Origin: an uncultured Alphaproteobacteria bacterium
GTDB taxonomy: Bacteria > Pseudomonadota > Alphaproteobacteria > RF32 > CAG-239
DNA: 57,169 nt
Reading direction: 5' to 3'
NCBI GenBank assembly: GCA_944390355.1
Contig: CALXPT010000008.1
Coordinates: 1 to 57,169 of the forward strand
Position numbers and translations under genes: made by a program. Shown in pieces: positions 38,387 through 48,269 of the stretch. Position 1 is the first letter of the stretch. Each line of letters starts with the position of its first letter. The notes below the pieces were generated by a model. The model was not told where the DNA came from. It did not search any database and saw only the letters and a program-made list of their open reading frames with translations.

Positions 38387-40849
38387 ATGAAAAAATTATT
38401 TTTAGGACTGCTGTGCTTATTGTTTGTGGCAATAGTTGCGCCAAGTACCGAGGCTTACGCCCAAACAACGGCCGCAGAAGAAATTTTGAATTTTGCTCCC
38501 CTTGATTACAAAGAAATCAACAAACAGCTGAGTGAGATTGAAACAAAGCTGAAAAAGAACAAAACCTCGCCGGACGGGTTGGAAGAATATGTTCATGACC
38601 TTTCGCAGATGTCATCACAAATCGTAAATGACAAAAAAGAAGAAGAAAAAGAACTTCAGTTTGCGGAAAAGAGGCTTGAGGCTTTGGGAGAGGCTCCGCA
38701 AGATGGCAAAGAATTACAAGTCATAGCCGACAAGAGAAAACAGTTTACCAAAGAAGTAAATGAGTACAAAGCCCGAGTGTCGGAGGCAGATATTGCTCTG
38801 GCCAAAATAGATGAGCTTGACACGCTTATTTTGGAAATCCGCAACAATGCCTTGCTATCACATTTGTTAGACAAGCAAGCCCCGCTAATTTATCCGCAAA
38901 ACTTTTTTAACAGCAACAAAATGTTTGTTGAATTGCTGATAGATATCATCACGTCGCCGGTTGATTGGTATAAAGAGCTCGGAGCCGAAAAGCAAAAAAT
39001 CGTTAAGCAAAACGCACTTCCCGTAACGGGAATTATCATTTTGGTTGCTCTGGTTGCCTTGTATTTAAGGGTATTTATTTTGCGGCATTTGGGCTATCAC
39101 TACAACGGAAAAGAACCTGTGATACCATATAGTCGCAAAGTATCGGCAGCATTTTTCGTTTCCATGGCTTACGGCATCATTCCGGCTGCTTTAATAGCGG
39201 CAGCTTTGGTTTGGATATATACTTCCAAATTTTTAACCATAGGATTTTTTGGCGTTGCCCTAAACTCATTTTTATACTTTTTATTTTACATAGTTTTGGG
39301 TCGAGCCCTTACACGCGTAACATTTACGCCGTATCATGAAGAATGGCGCCTGTTCAACATCTCAACCGACAAAGCCAAAAGGCTGACATCACGTTTTTAC
39401 TTTTTCATAACACTGATATGTATCTGCAGTTATTTGAGTCACGTAGCGCTTAAATCAGAATATGGTATGGACCTGGTTTACTATATCAATGCGATATCTA
39501 ATGCGGTAAAAGGGTTAAGTATTATTTTGATTGTAAAAGCGGCCTTCTGGGATGATAGCACATCGCCGGAAACACCTGATTCTTCGGAAGACGATGATGA
39601 CGCCGCCTTAAAGCCGGAACAAAAAATAACCCTACTGACAAGTATAACATCCATAGCAGTATTTGCCTTGTCATTGTTTGGCTATCAAAAGCTGTCATCT
39701 TTTATCTTCAACAATGTCTTAATTTCCTGCATAATAATAGGCGCAATATTTATTGTTCACAAAGCAGTCATAGAGTTTCTGCACCATATTTTACTGATGC
39801 AGTTTTGGGTGAGAAATTTAAAATTACGCCGCAAATTGATAGATAAAATCAATTTCTGGTTGACCTTGTGCGTTAATCCGATATTTATTTTGGTCGGCAT
39901 ATTTGCCTTATTGTCATTATGGGGCGTATCAACAGATTTACTGTTGCAGAGTTTCAAAAAGCTGTTGTTTGGCTTTAAGGTAGGAGATGTAGAAATATCT
40001 GTGGTAGCCATTATTTTCGGCATAGCGGTATTTTTCGGAGCCTTAACGATTGGCAAAATGATAAAAAACCGGATAGTTAATAATGTTTTAAACCATATGG
40101 AAATGGATGAAGGCATAAAACACTCGTTAGCATCAGGCATAAGTTTTGTAAATTTTGTAATAGCGGCGATATTGGCGGTATTAATGATGGGTGGCAACTT
40201 AGGCAATTTAGCCTTAATCGCCAGTGCACTTTCCGTAGGTATCGGTTTAGGTTTGCAAAACATAGTCAACAACTTTGTATCCGGCATAATTTTGTTGTTT
40301 GAACGCCCGATAAAGGTTGGTGATTGGGTTAAGATAGACGGAGAAGAAGGCAAGGTTAAGCAAATTAATATCCGCGCGACAGAAGTAGAAACATTTAACA
40401 AGACGAGTGTTATTGTACCGAATGCAACCTTGCTGTCCACATCGCTACGTAACTTGACACATGGCAACAACTGGCTGCGTTATCCGATAAAAGTCGGTGT
40501 GGCTTATGGTTCAGATGTCGAAAAAGTCAAAGAGATTTTGCTGGAATGCGCACTCGCACAAAAAACAGTTTTAAGAGATCCAGCACCATATGTCTTGTTT
40601 CAAGATTTTGGCGCCAGCTCTTTGGACTTTGAGTTAAGAATATATGTGAAAAATATATGGGAAGGTTGGAAAACACCGAGTGAAATACGCTATGCGATAA
40701 ACAAACGCTTTATAGAAGAAGGAATAGAAATTCCGTTCCCGCAGGTTGTAGTCCACCATGGAAGCGAAGTTTCAGCCGAAACGGAGACCCAGTTCTATGC
40801 CGCTAGAAAGAAAGCCGCTTCGCCGACCGCAAAAGAGAGTGACAAATAA
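38387..40849 (+). CDS. Mechanosensitive ion channel, MscS family (large type)
   Basis: An 820-residue protein with a signal peptide (LFLGLLCLLFVAIVAPSTEA), a periplasmic coiled-coil region (~40-150, possibly DUF3772-like) and about eight or more membrane helices. The MscS core near residues ~620-790 has GIGLGLQNIVNNFVSG, LLFERPIKVGDWVKIDGEEG, and VPNATLLSTSLRNLT, followed by the cytoplasmic domain ending IPFPQVVVHH. The channel opens under membrane tension to release solutes. GGGATAACA precedes the ATG. The stop overlaps the murD start (TAATG). Confidence 0.9.
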   Translation: MKKLFLGLLCLLFVAIVAPSTEAYAQTTAAEEILNFAPLDYKEINKQLSEIETKLKKNKTSPDGLEEYVHDLSQMSSQIVNDKKEEEKELQFAEKRLEALGEAPQDGKELQVIADKRKQFTKEVNEYKARVSEADIALAKIDELDTLILEIRNNALLSHLLDKQAPLIYPQNFFNSNKMFVELLIDIITSPVDWYKELGAEKQKIVKQNALPVTGIIILVALVALYLRVFILRHLGYHYNGKEPVIPYSRKVSAAFFVSMAYGIIPAALIAAALVWIYTSKFLTIGFFGVALNSFLYFLFYIVLGRALTRVTFTPYHEEWRLFNISTDKAKRLTSRFYFFITLICICSYLSHVALKSEYGMDLVYYINAISNAVKGLSIILIVKAAFWDDSTSPETPDSSEDDDDAALKPEQKITLLTSITSIAVFALSLFGYQKLSSFIFNNVLISCIIIGAIFIVHKAVIEFLHHILLMQFWVRNLKLRRKLIDKINFWLTLCVNPIFILVGIFALLSLWGVSTDLLLQSFKKLLFGFKVGDVEISVVAIIFGIAVFFGALTIGKMIKNRIVNNVLNHMEMDEGIKHSLASGISFVNFVIAAILAVLMMGGNLGNLALIASALSVGIGLGLQNIVNNFVSGIILLFERPIKVGDWVKIDGEEGKVKQINIRATEVETFNKTSVIVPNATLLSTSLRNLTHGNNWLRYPIKVGVAYGSDVEKVKEILLECALAQKTVLRDPAPYVLFQDFGASSLDFELRIYVKNIWEGWKTPSEIRYAINKRFIEEGIEIPFPQVVVHHGSEVSAETETQFYAARKKAASPTAKESDK

Positions 40850-42210
40850 TGTTGATAGATGAATTAAAAGATAAAAGTATATTGCTGTGGGGCTTTGGCG
40901 CGGAAGGACAGGGCGTTTTGCGCTTTCTGAAAAAGCGCGGGTTGGATAAAAAAGTTTGCATTTATAATGATAAAGAAACCAATGTTCCGGAAGAGTTTAA
41001 GTCCTATCCTGCATATAGCGGAGATGCTTTGGAGAATCTGCTGACAAACACAGATGTGATTATCAAATCCCCTGGGGTGAGCAAATATAAGGACGAGATA
41101 ATATCAGCCCAAAAGCAAGGGGTAAAAGTTACCTCATCAACGGATTTGGTATTGTCTGAGATAAGATATAAATATCCCAAGCGCAAAATCATCGCCGTGA
41201 GCGGCTCGAAGGGCAAAAGCACCAGCGTGAGTGCCTTGTATCATATAATGAGCAAACAAGGATACAAAGTGGCACTGGGGGGAAATATCGGCCGCCCGTT
41301 GATAGAACTGTTAGATGAAGACTTTGATTATTTGGTGGCAGAGATTTCGAGTTATCAGGCCTCAGACTTGTCGGTTTCGCCGCATATCGCCATGTTTACG
41401 AATTTGTATTATGTACATAGTGCGTGGCATTTAAGTCATGAGAATTATTGCCGTGATAAATTGCATTTGGTTGCGCATCAAGGCGAAGGAGATGTTTGCT
41501 TTGTGAATGCGCGCAATCCGGAGTTGATGAAATATGCAGCAGAGATAAAGAATAAAAATATCAGATTTTATGACGCCAAGGACAGTTTTCACGCTGAGGG
41601 AAAGAAGCTTTATTATAAAGAGGAAGAAGTTTTGGATATTAACAACCTCAAACTATGCGGTGACCATAATTTGGATAATCTGGCCGGCGTGTTTTCGATT
41701 CTCACAGAGCTGGGGGCGGATATCAAACAGGCCGCCAAAGATATGTCAAGTTTTGAGCCATTGGCGCACCGCTTGCAAAATGTTTCGACTAAAAAGGGCG
41801 TAACTTTTATTAATGATAGTATATCAACTGCGCCGGAAGCGGCATTGGGGGCGATGAAGAGCTTTGATGATAATATGGTTGTGATTTCGGGCGGCGAGGA
41901 AAACACACAAGATTATAGCGAATATGCAAAATATGTTGAGAATAACCCCAAGGTAAAAATGGTAATAACCTTGTACCAGTGCGGTCCGAAAATCGCCGCC
42001 AAGATAAGAGAGATTGTGGATAGGAGAGACTTTTCTTTGGTTGAGGCGGAGAGTTTGGAAGAGGCAGTAAACCTAGCTTATTATTGTCTGCAAAAGCAAG
42101 GTGGAGGCAAGGTTTTGTTCTCGCCGACATCGCCTTCTTTCGGATTTTATAAAAACTTTATGGAAAGAGGTCAGCATTTTATTGACATTGTGGGTAAACT
42201 TGATGTATAA
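40849..42210 (+). CDS. murD: UDP-N-acetylmuramoyl-L-alanine-D-glutamate ligase
   Basis: A 453-residue Mur ligase that adds D-Glu to UDP-MurNAc-L-Ala in the cytoplasm. The Rossmann N-terminus reads LLWGFGAEGQGVLRFL; the ATP loop is VSGSKGKSTSVSALYH (~120); AEISSYQASDL and CGDHNLDNLAGVF lie in the central domain; NDSISTAPEAALGA (~325) begins the C-terminal domain. It overlaps the mscS stop by one base and lies apart from the usual mur/fts cluster. Confidence 0.9.
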   Translation: MLIDELKDKSILLWGFGAEGQGVLRFLKKRGLDKKVCIYNDKETNVPEEFKSYPAYSGDALENLLTNTDVIIKSPGVSKYKDEIISAQKQGVKVTSSTDLVLSEIRYKYPKRKIIAVSGSKGKSTSVSALYHIMSKQGYKVALGGNIGRPLIELLDEDFDYLVAEISSYQASDLSVSPHIAMFTNLYYVHSAWHLSHENYCRDKLHLVAHQGEGDVCFVNARNPELMKYAAEIKNKNIRFYDAKDSFHAEGKKLYYKEEEVLDINNLKLCGDHNLDNLAGVFSILTELGADIKQAAKDMSSFEPLAHRLQNVSTKKGVTFINDSISTAPEAALGAMKSFDDNMVVISGGEENTQDYSEYAKYVENNPKVKMVITLYQCGPKIAAKIREIVDRRDFSLVEAESLEEAVNLAYYCLQKQGGGKVLFSPTSPSFGFYKNFMERGQHFIDIVGKLDV

Positions 42211-42234
42211 GAGTCGCGATGGCAGATAAACAAC

Positions 42235-42310
<76 letters not shown>

Positions 42311-42319
42311 TTTTTTTAG

Positions 42320-42344
42320 ACCGCAGATGATATGCGGTTTTTTA
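42320..42344 (+). terminator. Terminator after tRNA-Thr
   Basis: ACCGCA and TGCGGT form a short stem followed by TTTTTTA. Confidence 0.7.
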
Positions 42345-42407
42345 TTGAAAAAATAAAAGCCCCAACCCAAAGCAAGGTTGAGGCACAAAAAGATTTAGAC
42401 TTAAAGT

Positions 42408-42845
42408 TTAGATTTTTTGCAGATGTTCTTTCCAATCCCAAGCAGCATAAAGTATTTTTGATTGGTTAGTGTTTGTAGATTTATATTTAGCCAGGTCGAT
42501 GGCAGAACTCAAAGAAGAATCAGGTTGTTTAAACCAACGTCCGTTTTTGAAAAAATTGACAAGCTCCAATTCAACAAACTCGCCCTCGGTTTTAAGCACA
42601 CGAGAAACCAAATGTGTAAATTCCCCGTCCTTAAACTTGGTTTGGATGACATAATAACCGATATGAACCGGAATAAGTGCATGTTTTATCGAATTCTGAA
42701 GCTTAACAAAAGTAGCCTTGGGTTTTTCCCCGTTTTTATTGGCGATAATGACGCTATGTCCAGCATTTTCCAAACGAATACTTTTTTCCCATAAAGCTGT
42801 CAAACCGGATTTTGTTTTTTCTGCAAATAATAATCTTGTTTCCAT
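42408..42845 (-). CDS. Hypothetical protein (145 aa)
   Basis: A 145-residue protein starting METRLLFAEKTKSG. The longer frame from a TTG adds a hydrophobic stretch with no support. It is compact, with alternating strands (HSVIIANKNGEKPKATFV, YYVIQTKFKDGEFTHLVSR) and an acidic/aromatic end, and has no membrane segments. No Shine-Dalgarno site is seen; TTGACT and TACTAT upstream on the minus strand form a plausible promoter. Function unknown. Confidence 0.55.
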   Translation of the reverse strand: METRLLFAEKTKSGLTALWEKSIRLENAGHSVIIANKNGEKPKATFVKLQNSIKHALIPVHIGYYVIQTKFKDGEFTHLVSRVLKTEGEFVELELVNFFKNGRWFKQPDSSLSSAIDLAKYKSTNTNQSKILYAAWDWKEHLQKI

Positions 42846-42969
42846 AACAAATATGTTTAATAGGTTAATAATATAAAAAACAGAAAGATAGTAACACACA
42901 AATCACAAAAGTCAAATAATTTTTCCAAAAAAAGACAAAAATATCGATATACTATCCTAAAAAAGAGAT

Positions 42970-43000
42970 AAAAAAATCCCTCAAGCGTAAACTTGAGGGA
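42970..43000 (-). terminator. Terminator of the hydrogenase gene
   Basis: TCCCTCAAG and CTTGAGGGA form a perfect 9-bp stem, followed on the minus strand by a T-run. Confidence 0.8.
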
Positions 43001-43021
43001 TAACAAGCAAAGCCACAAAAA

Positions 43022-44500
43022 CTATTTAGCTTTCTGCGCTTCATCATCTAATTTTTGACGTAAGTCAGCACCGGTTTTTACATAGTTTCCGACCGCAACG
43101 GCAGCCTTTCTAGGCATAGCCAAGCACCCTGGACCGGCAACACAGCCGCCTTCGCAGCACATAACCTCAATCATGTTGTTTTCCGAACCTTTAAGCGCAT
43201 AACGTTTGAGGAGTTTAAGCGATTCTTTGGTTAAACCGTCAATCGCCTCACATCTTATTTCAGCTTTTCCGTCCACCAAAGATTTAACCGCACCGGCCAC
43301 GCCTCCGGTAACTGGAAATTGTCGGCCTTGAGCATAAGAAATTTGAGAAAACTCTTGCGCCTCGCAAGTACTAACCTCAATCCCGTCAGCTGCAAACATA
43401 GCCCCCATTTCTTCAAAAGTAATAACATAATCAACAAACGGATCGGATTCGGCCTCGACGCGCTTGGCATAGCAAGGACCGACAAACACGGTAACATAAT
43501 CGGGGTGTTCTTTTTTAACGAGTTCAGCCGCATAATACATCGGCGTATGCGTATCAGACACATAGTGAGCAATTTCGGGAACAGCGGTTTTTGCGGCACG
43601 GAAATAAGCGGGACAGCAAGAAGTCGTCATAAATTTCTCACCCTTTTCCATACGTTCAATAAACTCAGCAGCTTCTTTCTGAGTGGTGATATCAGCTCCG
43701 ACGGCAACCTCAAACACATCGGCAAACCCAAGTTTTTTCATCGCCCCGATAACTTGATTGATAGTTCCGCCGAATTGCCCGATAACAGCCGGAGCCAGCA
43801 TGGCGGCCACTTTTTTGCCGTCATCTTTAATAGCTTTGAGGACGTCAATCGTTTGATAAGGCTCAACGATAGCCCCGAACGGGCAAGACCGCAAACATTT
43901 TCCGCAAGAAATACATTTTTCGTTATCAATATGCTCTTTGCCGTTTTCATCTTTGGTAATTGCGCCGACAGGGCAGGAATCTTCGCAAGGAACAGGCACT
44001 TTGATAATAGCATTATACGGGCAGCTGTTAAAACACATACCGCAGTTAATGCAAAGCTCAGGATTGATATAAGCACGATTCTGTTCGGTAAAAGAAATAG
44101 CCCCTTTGGGACAATTCATCTGACAGGGGCGAGCAATACAGCCTCTGCAAAAATTGGTAACGACATGCTGCTGTTTCATGCACGCCTGACACGCCATACC
44201 GATAACCGAAAGCTTGCTTGGTAACAATTTGTCGCGTTTCAAAGCCTCTTGTCCGTATTCATAGAGAGACTTATTCTTACCTTCTTCATCAGCCGGACAA
44301 AAGCCCATCACGGCTAAGGCGATATTTTTGATAATCTCGCGGTCGGTTTCAATATTTTGATGATAAAACATTGCCCCGTCAGGCATAATTTCTTCAGGAA
44401 TTTTATCGGCGTTTTTGAATCTGTCTTTAATAAAGCTTTCGGCAACTTTAACAATGATTTGGTTACGAATGGGAGCAACATTATTTTTCTGGGGCAGCAT
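43022..44500 (-). CDS. Monomeric [FeFe] hydrogenase, group-B-like
   Basis: A 492-residue iron-only hydrogenase. Cys-rich ferredoxin-type clusters precede the catalytic domain (CINCGMCFNSCP, CISCGKCLRSCP). The H-cluster motifs are TTSCCPAYF (L1), VGPCYAKRVEAE (L2, GPC rather than the MPC of group A) and EVMCCEGGCVAGPGC (L3). This pattern fits group B enzymes of anaerobes, which may oxidise or produce H2 or act as sensors. AGAGG precedes the ATG. HydE/F/G maturases are not in this window. It marks the organism as anaerobic. Confidence 0.85.
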   Translation of the reverse strand: MLPQKNNVAPIRNQIIVKVAESFIKDRFKNADKIPEEIMPDGAMFYHQNIETDREIIKNIALAVMGFCPADEEGKNKSLYEYGQEALKRDKLLPSKLSVIGMACQACMKQQHVVTNFCRGCIARPCQMNCPKGAISFTEQNRAYINPELCINCGMCFNSCPYNAIIKVPVPCEDSCPVGAITKDENGKEHIDNEKCISCGKCLRSCPFGAIVEPYQTIDVLKAIKDDGKKVAAMLAPAVIGQFGGTINQVIGAMKKLGFADVFEVAVGADITTQKEAAEFIERMEKGEKFMTTSCCPAYFRAAKTAVPEIAHYVSDTHTPMYYAAELVKKEHPDYVTVFVGPCYAKRVEAESDPFVDYVITFEEMGAMFAADGIEVSTCEAQEFSQISYAQGRQFPVTGGVAGAVKSLVDGKAEIRCEAIDGLTKESLKLLKRYALKGSENNMIEVMCCEGGCVAGPGCLAMPRKAAVAVGNYVKTGADLRQKLDDEAQKAK

Positions 44501-44683
44501 CTAAAAATCCTCTGTTGTTAATAACAAAAAAACTGCTAGAATTATATATGGTGAAGAATTAAAAATCAATTATTTTTTTAATTGCGCGGAATCTGAGAAT
44601 TTAATAAAAGAAATTTTTGTTAGCAAAAAATTAGAAAATTTTAGAATAAAATAAAAAAAAATAATAAGGAAAAAAGATAAACG

Positions 44684-45964
44684 ATGGCAATACAAGGAAA
44701 AAACAAGGGCATACTTTCAGAAAAGATTTTGTTAGACACATTGGACCGAGTGGCAAAAAACTCAATGGGTTATACGGTTCTTTATGTGAATATATCAAAG
44801 CTAAAACCAAAGAACAGACATCCTCGTTTTGTAAAGGTTATAGCGCGTTTGTTTGATAGCGTTGTCGGAACAACCAAAGGCGTAATGTTTGTCTTAAGTA
44901 ACGGCGATTTTGCGATTCTGAGTAAAAACACGCCGGAAGAAGTTGTGGATGAAGCTGTAAAAAAATTGCGGGAAGGTTTGCAGGCAGATCCGATACTATC
45001 GGAAGAAAAACAAAATTTTGCGCGTGTTTATTCGTTTCCGAAAGAATTTGTAGAGTTCTATGAAAAAATAGAACACATGAGTAATGAAAATATAGCGATG
45101 ACGCCGGAAAAAGAAAAACGGCCGTTGCAAGCCGGAGAATTGGATTCCGTCGTAATAAAACTGGATGATATGGAAATCGGCGATATCGTAAAAAGACAAA
45201 GCGCATTGACCATGATAAATACAAACAGTTTTAAGGTTCTGTTGCAAGAGTTTTTCGTTGCGGTCAAAGATTTGGAACACTTATTTTCCGATAATGTAGA
45301 TCTTGTAGCGAACCGCTGGTTGTTTCAATATTTAAGTCAAAATTTAGATAAAAAAACACTCTCGGCGTTTAAAACGGCAGAACTGAACAAATGGCCGAGC
45401 AATATTAGTATAAATAGTAATTTATCGACAATTTACAGCAAGGAGTTTGCAGAGTTTGCGAAAGATTTTATAAAAGACGACCAGCATATAATAGTTGAAG
45501 TACAAATGATGGATGTTCTAAATGATTTGAAATCCTATCATGAGGTCAAAGAAATTTTACATCAGGGAGGGCATAAAATATTACTCGATTCTTTAACACC
45601 GACATCATTAAATATGCTTAACATGGATGCACTGTCTCCGGATATGATAAAAATATTCTGGGAGCCGCTAATGGAATACGAGACAGAAAATGACACGGTA
45701 AAGAAAGTCGTTGAAAAGTTGGGTGCCGAAAATGTAATTTTAGCCAAATGCGATGGAGAAAAAGCGTTAAAATGGGGCTTATCGCATGGTATAAAATCAT
45801 TTCAGGGACCATTTTTGGATGAAATAGAAATTAGTCTGATACGCCAAAATTGTCCGGATAAAAATCATTGTAATATCCATGATTGCATCAAGCGACGCCG
45901 TATGTTACAAGGTTCCCAACGTAATGGTTGTCAAAACTTAACGCAACTTGAAAAAATATTGTGA
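44684..45964 (+). CDS. EAL-fold-like protein without catalytic residues, first copy
   Basis: A 426-residue protein. The last ~230 residues follow the EAL phosphodiesterase layout: ISINSNLSTIYSKEF, then IIVEVQMMDVLND where the EAL motif would be, KILLDSLTP in place of the LDDFG loop, MIKIFWEPL and SHGIKSFQGPFLD near the end. The metal- and c-di-GMP-binding acids are missing, so hydrolysis is unlikely. The N-terminal half may be a degenerate GGDEF-like domain (SMGYTVLYVNISKL). A paralogue follows 7 bp downstream. The C-terminus is Cys/His-rich (CNIHDCIKRRR). Confidence 0.65.
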   Translation: MAIQGKNKGILSEKILLDTLDRVAKNSMGYTVLYVNISKLKPKNRHPRFVKVIARLFDSVVGTTKGVMFVLSNGDFAILSKNTPEEVVDEAVKKLREGLQADPILSEEKQNFARVYSFPKEFVEFYEKIEHMSNENIAMTPEKEKRPLQAGELDSVVIKLDDMEIGDIVKRQSALTMINTNSFKVLLQEFFVAVKDLEHLFSDNVDLVANRWLFQYLSQNLDKKTLSAFKTAELNKWPSNISINSNLSTIYSKEFAEFAKDFIKDDQHIIVEVQMMDVLNDLKSYHEVKEILHQGGHKILLDSLTPTSLNMLNMDALSPDMIKIFWEPLMEYETENDTVKKVVEKLGAENVILAKCDGEKALKWGLSHGIKSFQGPFLDEIEISLIRQNCPDKNHCNIHDCIKRRRMLQGSQRNGCQNLTQLEKIL

Positions 45965-45971
45965 GGTTGAG

Positions 45972-47279
45972 ATGTTTTTCTTTTCAAAAAATAACAAAAA
46001 GGTTGCGGAAGAAAAAACGGGAGAACAGGAATTATCACTCAACCGCAAAGAGTTTAAGAAGGATATCCTGATAAATGAATATATCAAAAAGTTAGGAGAT
46101 AAAAAGAGTGAGTATACGGCACTCTATTTATATACCAGCAAGCTGAGTGAAAGCAATCAAAAGTCTATTCAACGCCAAAAATTGATAGAAACCTTTGAGA
46201 TGGTAACGCATAAATATCGAGGAGAGATATTCGGCTTGCCGAGTGATGATATGGTTGTGATTTTTGATAAAAAGGCGCAAGAAGAAATATTGGCTTGTCT
46301 GATAAAAATCCGCTATATATTTCACGATGATGCGTTTTTTAAGGGTAGTTACGATTTAGAGCAGATAGGATTTGTTAAATATTATGAATTAGATGACGAA
46401 TTCAAAAATGCGATACAAGAATCAATTAAGAATTATGAAGAACAAAATACATTGTCTAAAAAAAGCAATGGTTCATTTGATTCAAAATGGCAGCCGATAC
46501 AACCAAAGATAAGAAAATTGCGCCGAGTATTAACGCCGACATTGTTAGGCAAGGTACAAAAGGCCTTATCAATGACGGATTTTTCGAGTTTGATAAGGAG
46601 GCAATCCGTTTGCGCGGTAATCGGCAAGTCAATGCCTCAAGTATTGTTTGATGAAGTGTATGTATCAATTGCAGACCTAAGAGATATGCTTTTGCCTGAT
46701 GTAGACTTAACGGCTAATCCATGGTTATTTCAAGATTTGGCAAGTACGCTGGATAAAAGGGTTTTAGACCACGTTGCTCAACATGATGATGGAGCATTGA
46801 TAAATAATTTTAGTCTGAATTTGAATGTTTCAAGTATTTTGTCTGATGAATTTTTGGCATTTGATGACAGCAATAATACATATATGAGAAATTCAATCGT
46901 GTTAGAGGTGCAACTGGTAGATATTTTTAATGATATCAAGGCCTATATGCTGGCCAAAACCTTTGCCCAGTACCGCGGCTACAAAATTTGCATAGACGGC
47001 GTAACGGTAGATAAGCTAAAATATATCAACCGTACCAATTTGGGAGCAGATTTAATCAAGATAATTTGGCATAGCAGCTTTATGGATGTGATTAATGAAG
47101 ACAAACATTTTATGGATTACGTCAACCGAGCCGAGAGGGCGAAAATGATTTTGTGCCGAGTAGATGACCCCACAGCGGTAGAAGTAGGCAATTCTCTTGG
47201 AATAAATCTGTATCAAGGCCGCTATATTCAAAAGTTGCTGAGTTCAACGCCCGAAAAGACCATATATAAGTTGAGATAA
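45972..47279 (+). CDS. EAL-fold-like protein without catalytic residues, second copy
   Basis: A 435-residue paralogue of the 44684 protein. I use the ATG of MFFFSKNNKK because GAGG lies before it. Matching landmarks: LNLNVSSILSDEFLAF, IVLEVQLVDIFND, YKICIDGVTVDKL, DLIKIIW and NSLGINLYQGRYI. The EAL acids are again replaced. The pair may form a heterodimer that binds a ligand or partner rather than degrading c-di-GMP. It overlaps prmC by one base. Confidence 0.65.
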   Translation: MFFFSKNNKKVAEEKTGEQELSLNRKEFKKDILINEYIKKLGDKKSEYTALYLYTSKLSESNQKSIQRQKLIETFEMVTHKYRGEIFGLPSDDMVVIFDKKAQEEILACLIKIRYIFHDDAFFKGSYDLEQIGFVKYYELDDEFKNAIQESIKNYEEQNTLSKKSNGSFDSKWQPIQPKIRKLRRVLTPTLLGKVQKALSMTDFSSLIRRQSVCAVIGKSMPQVLFDEVYVSIADLRDMLLPDVDLTANPWLFQDLASTLDKRVLDHVAQHDDGALINNFSLNLNVSSILSDEFLAFDDSNNTYMRNSIVLEVQLVDIFNDIKAYMLAKTFAQYRGYKICIDGVTVDKLKYINRTNLGADLIKIIWHSSFMDVINEDKHFMDYVNRAERAKMILCRVDDPTAVEVGNSLGINLYQGRYIQKLLSSTPEKTIYKLR

Positions 47280-48121
47280 TGAAAATAAACTTTAACGACA
47301 TTGTAACCGCATTAAAAGGTGAAGTAGCATCGCCGCGTCTGGAAACGCGAATGATTTTGGGACATATTCTATCTCGGGAAAGCAATGATATTTCACCAGA
47401 AGAATATGAATTGGATGAAGAGCAGTTTTCCGAACTTAGAGATATAATAAGCAAGCGGTTGTCAAAATATCCGTTGGACAAGTTGTTGGGGGAGAAAGAT
47501 TTTTACAAATATCGTTTTAAGGTTAGTGAAGATGTATTATCCCCGCGTCCGGACACCGAAGTTTTGGTGGAAGCGGCGGTCAGGTTGGTATCAGAGCAAA
47601 AATTACAAACCGTATTGGATATGGGGACGGGATCGGGTTGTATCATATTATCCTTGTTGGCGGAATTTGAGAATTTAACGGGAGCAGCCATAGATATATC
47701 GGAAAAAGCATTGGAGATAGCCAAAGAAAATGCTCGGAGGCTGGGCATATCAAATCGTATAAAATTTTATCATCAAAGCTGGTTTAATGAAAAATTGGAG
47801 CAAGTTTTAGGTGAGAGATATGACATGGTAGTTTCCAACCCTCCCTACATAGCCACTTCGGAGATAGACTGGTTGGAAAGAGATGTTAAAGACCATGACC
47901 CGAGACTAGCCTTAGACGGAGGAGACGACGGATATAAACACTATCGACAAATAGCAAAAGCGGCTTATGGATTGTTAAAACAAGGAGGGTATATCTTGTT
48001 GGAAGGAGGAATAAACCAAGCCGAAGAAATAAGAAAAATATTTGAAAACGAAAATTTTGAGCATAAAGAAACCTGCATGGATTTAGCAGGCATAAAACGT
48101 TGTATAATTTTAAAAAAATAG
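47279..48121 (+). CDS. prmC: Peptide chain release factor N5-glutamine methyltransferase
   Basis: A 280-residue enzyme that methylates the GGQ glutamine of release factors RF1 and RF2. The AdoMet motif is VLDMGTGSGCIILSLL (~113-128). The catalytic NPPY lies in VSNPPYIATSEID (~185). The N-terminal helical domain is short. It is followed at 148 bp by a DUF4167 gene, a typical alphaproteobacterial order. Confidence 0.9.
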   Translation: MKINFNDIVTALKGEVASPRLETRMILGHILSRESNDISPEEYELDEEQFSELRDIISKRLSKYPLDKLLGEKDFYKYRFKVSEDVLSPRPDTEVLVEAAVRLVSEQKLQTVLDMGTGSGCIILSLLAEFENLTGAAIDISEKALEIAKENARRLGISNRIKFYHQSWFNEKLEQVLGERYDMVVSNPPYIATSEIDWLERDVKDHDPRLALDGGDDGYKHYRQIAKAAYGLLKQGGYILLEGGINQAEEIRKIFENENFEHKETCMDLAGIKRCIILKK

Positions 48122-48230
48122 ATTGCAAAATAAATATTTTTATGTCATAAACAAACACGGAGTGCATTTTTAACAAAATTGAGTTTGCACTTTAGATTTA
48201 CTCCGAACAATTTCTTTTTTTATAGAGGCG

Positions 48231-48253
48231 GATGCAAGTAAAAGAATTGCATC
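48231..48253. promoter_or_regulatory. Inverted repeat in the DUF4167 leader
   Basis: GATGCAA (48231-48237) and TTGCATC (48247-48253) lie just upstream of the AGGTAAAGT ribosome site of the 48270 gene. They could form a leader hairpin that masks or spaces the site. Confidence 0.3.
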
Positions 48254-48269
48254 TAACATCAGGTAAAGT

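Noticed and set aside
39757..40470. 237-codon minus-strand frame
   Set aside because: It is antisense to the MscS channel domain.
43319..44224. 301-codon plus-strand frame
   Set aside because: It is antisense to the hydrogenase, whose motifs fully explain the sequence.
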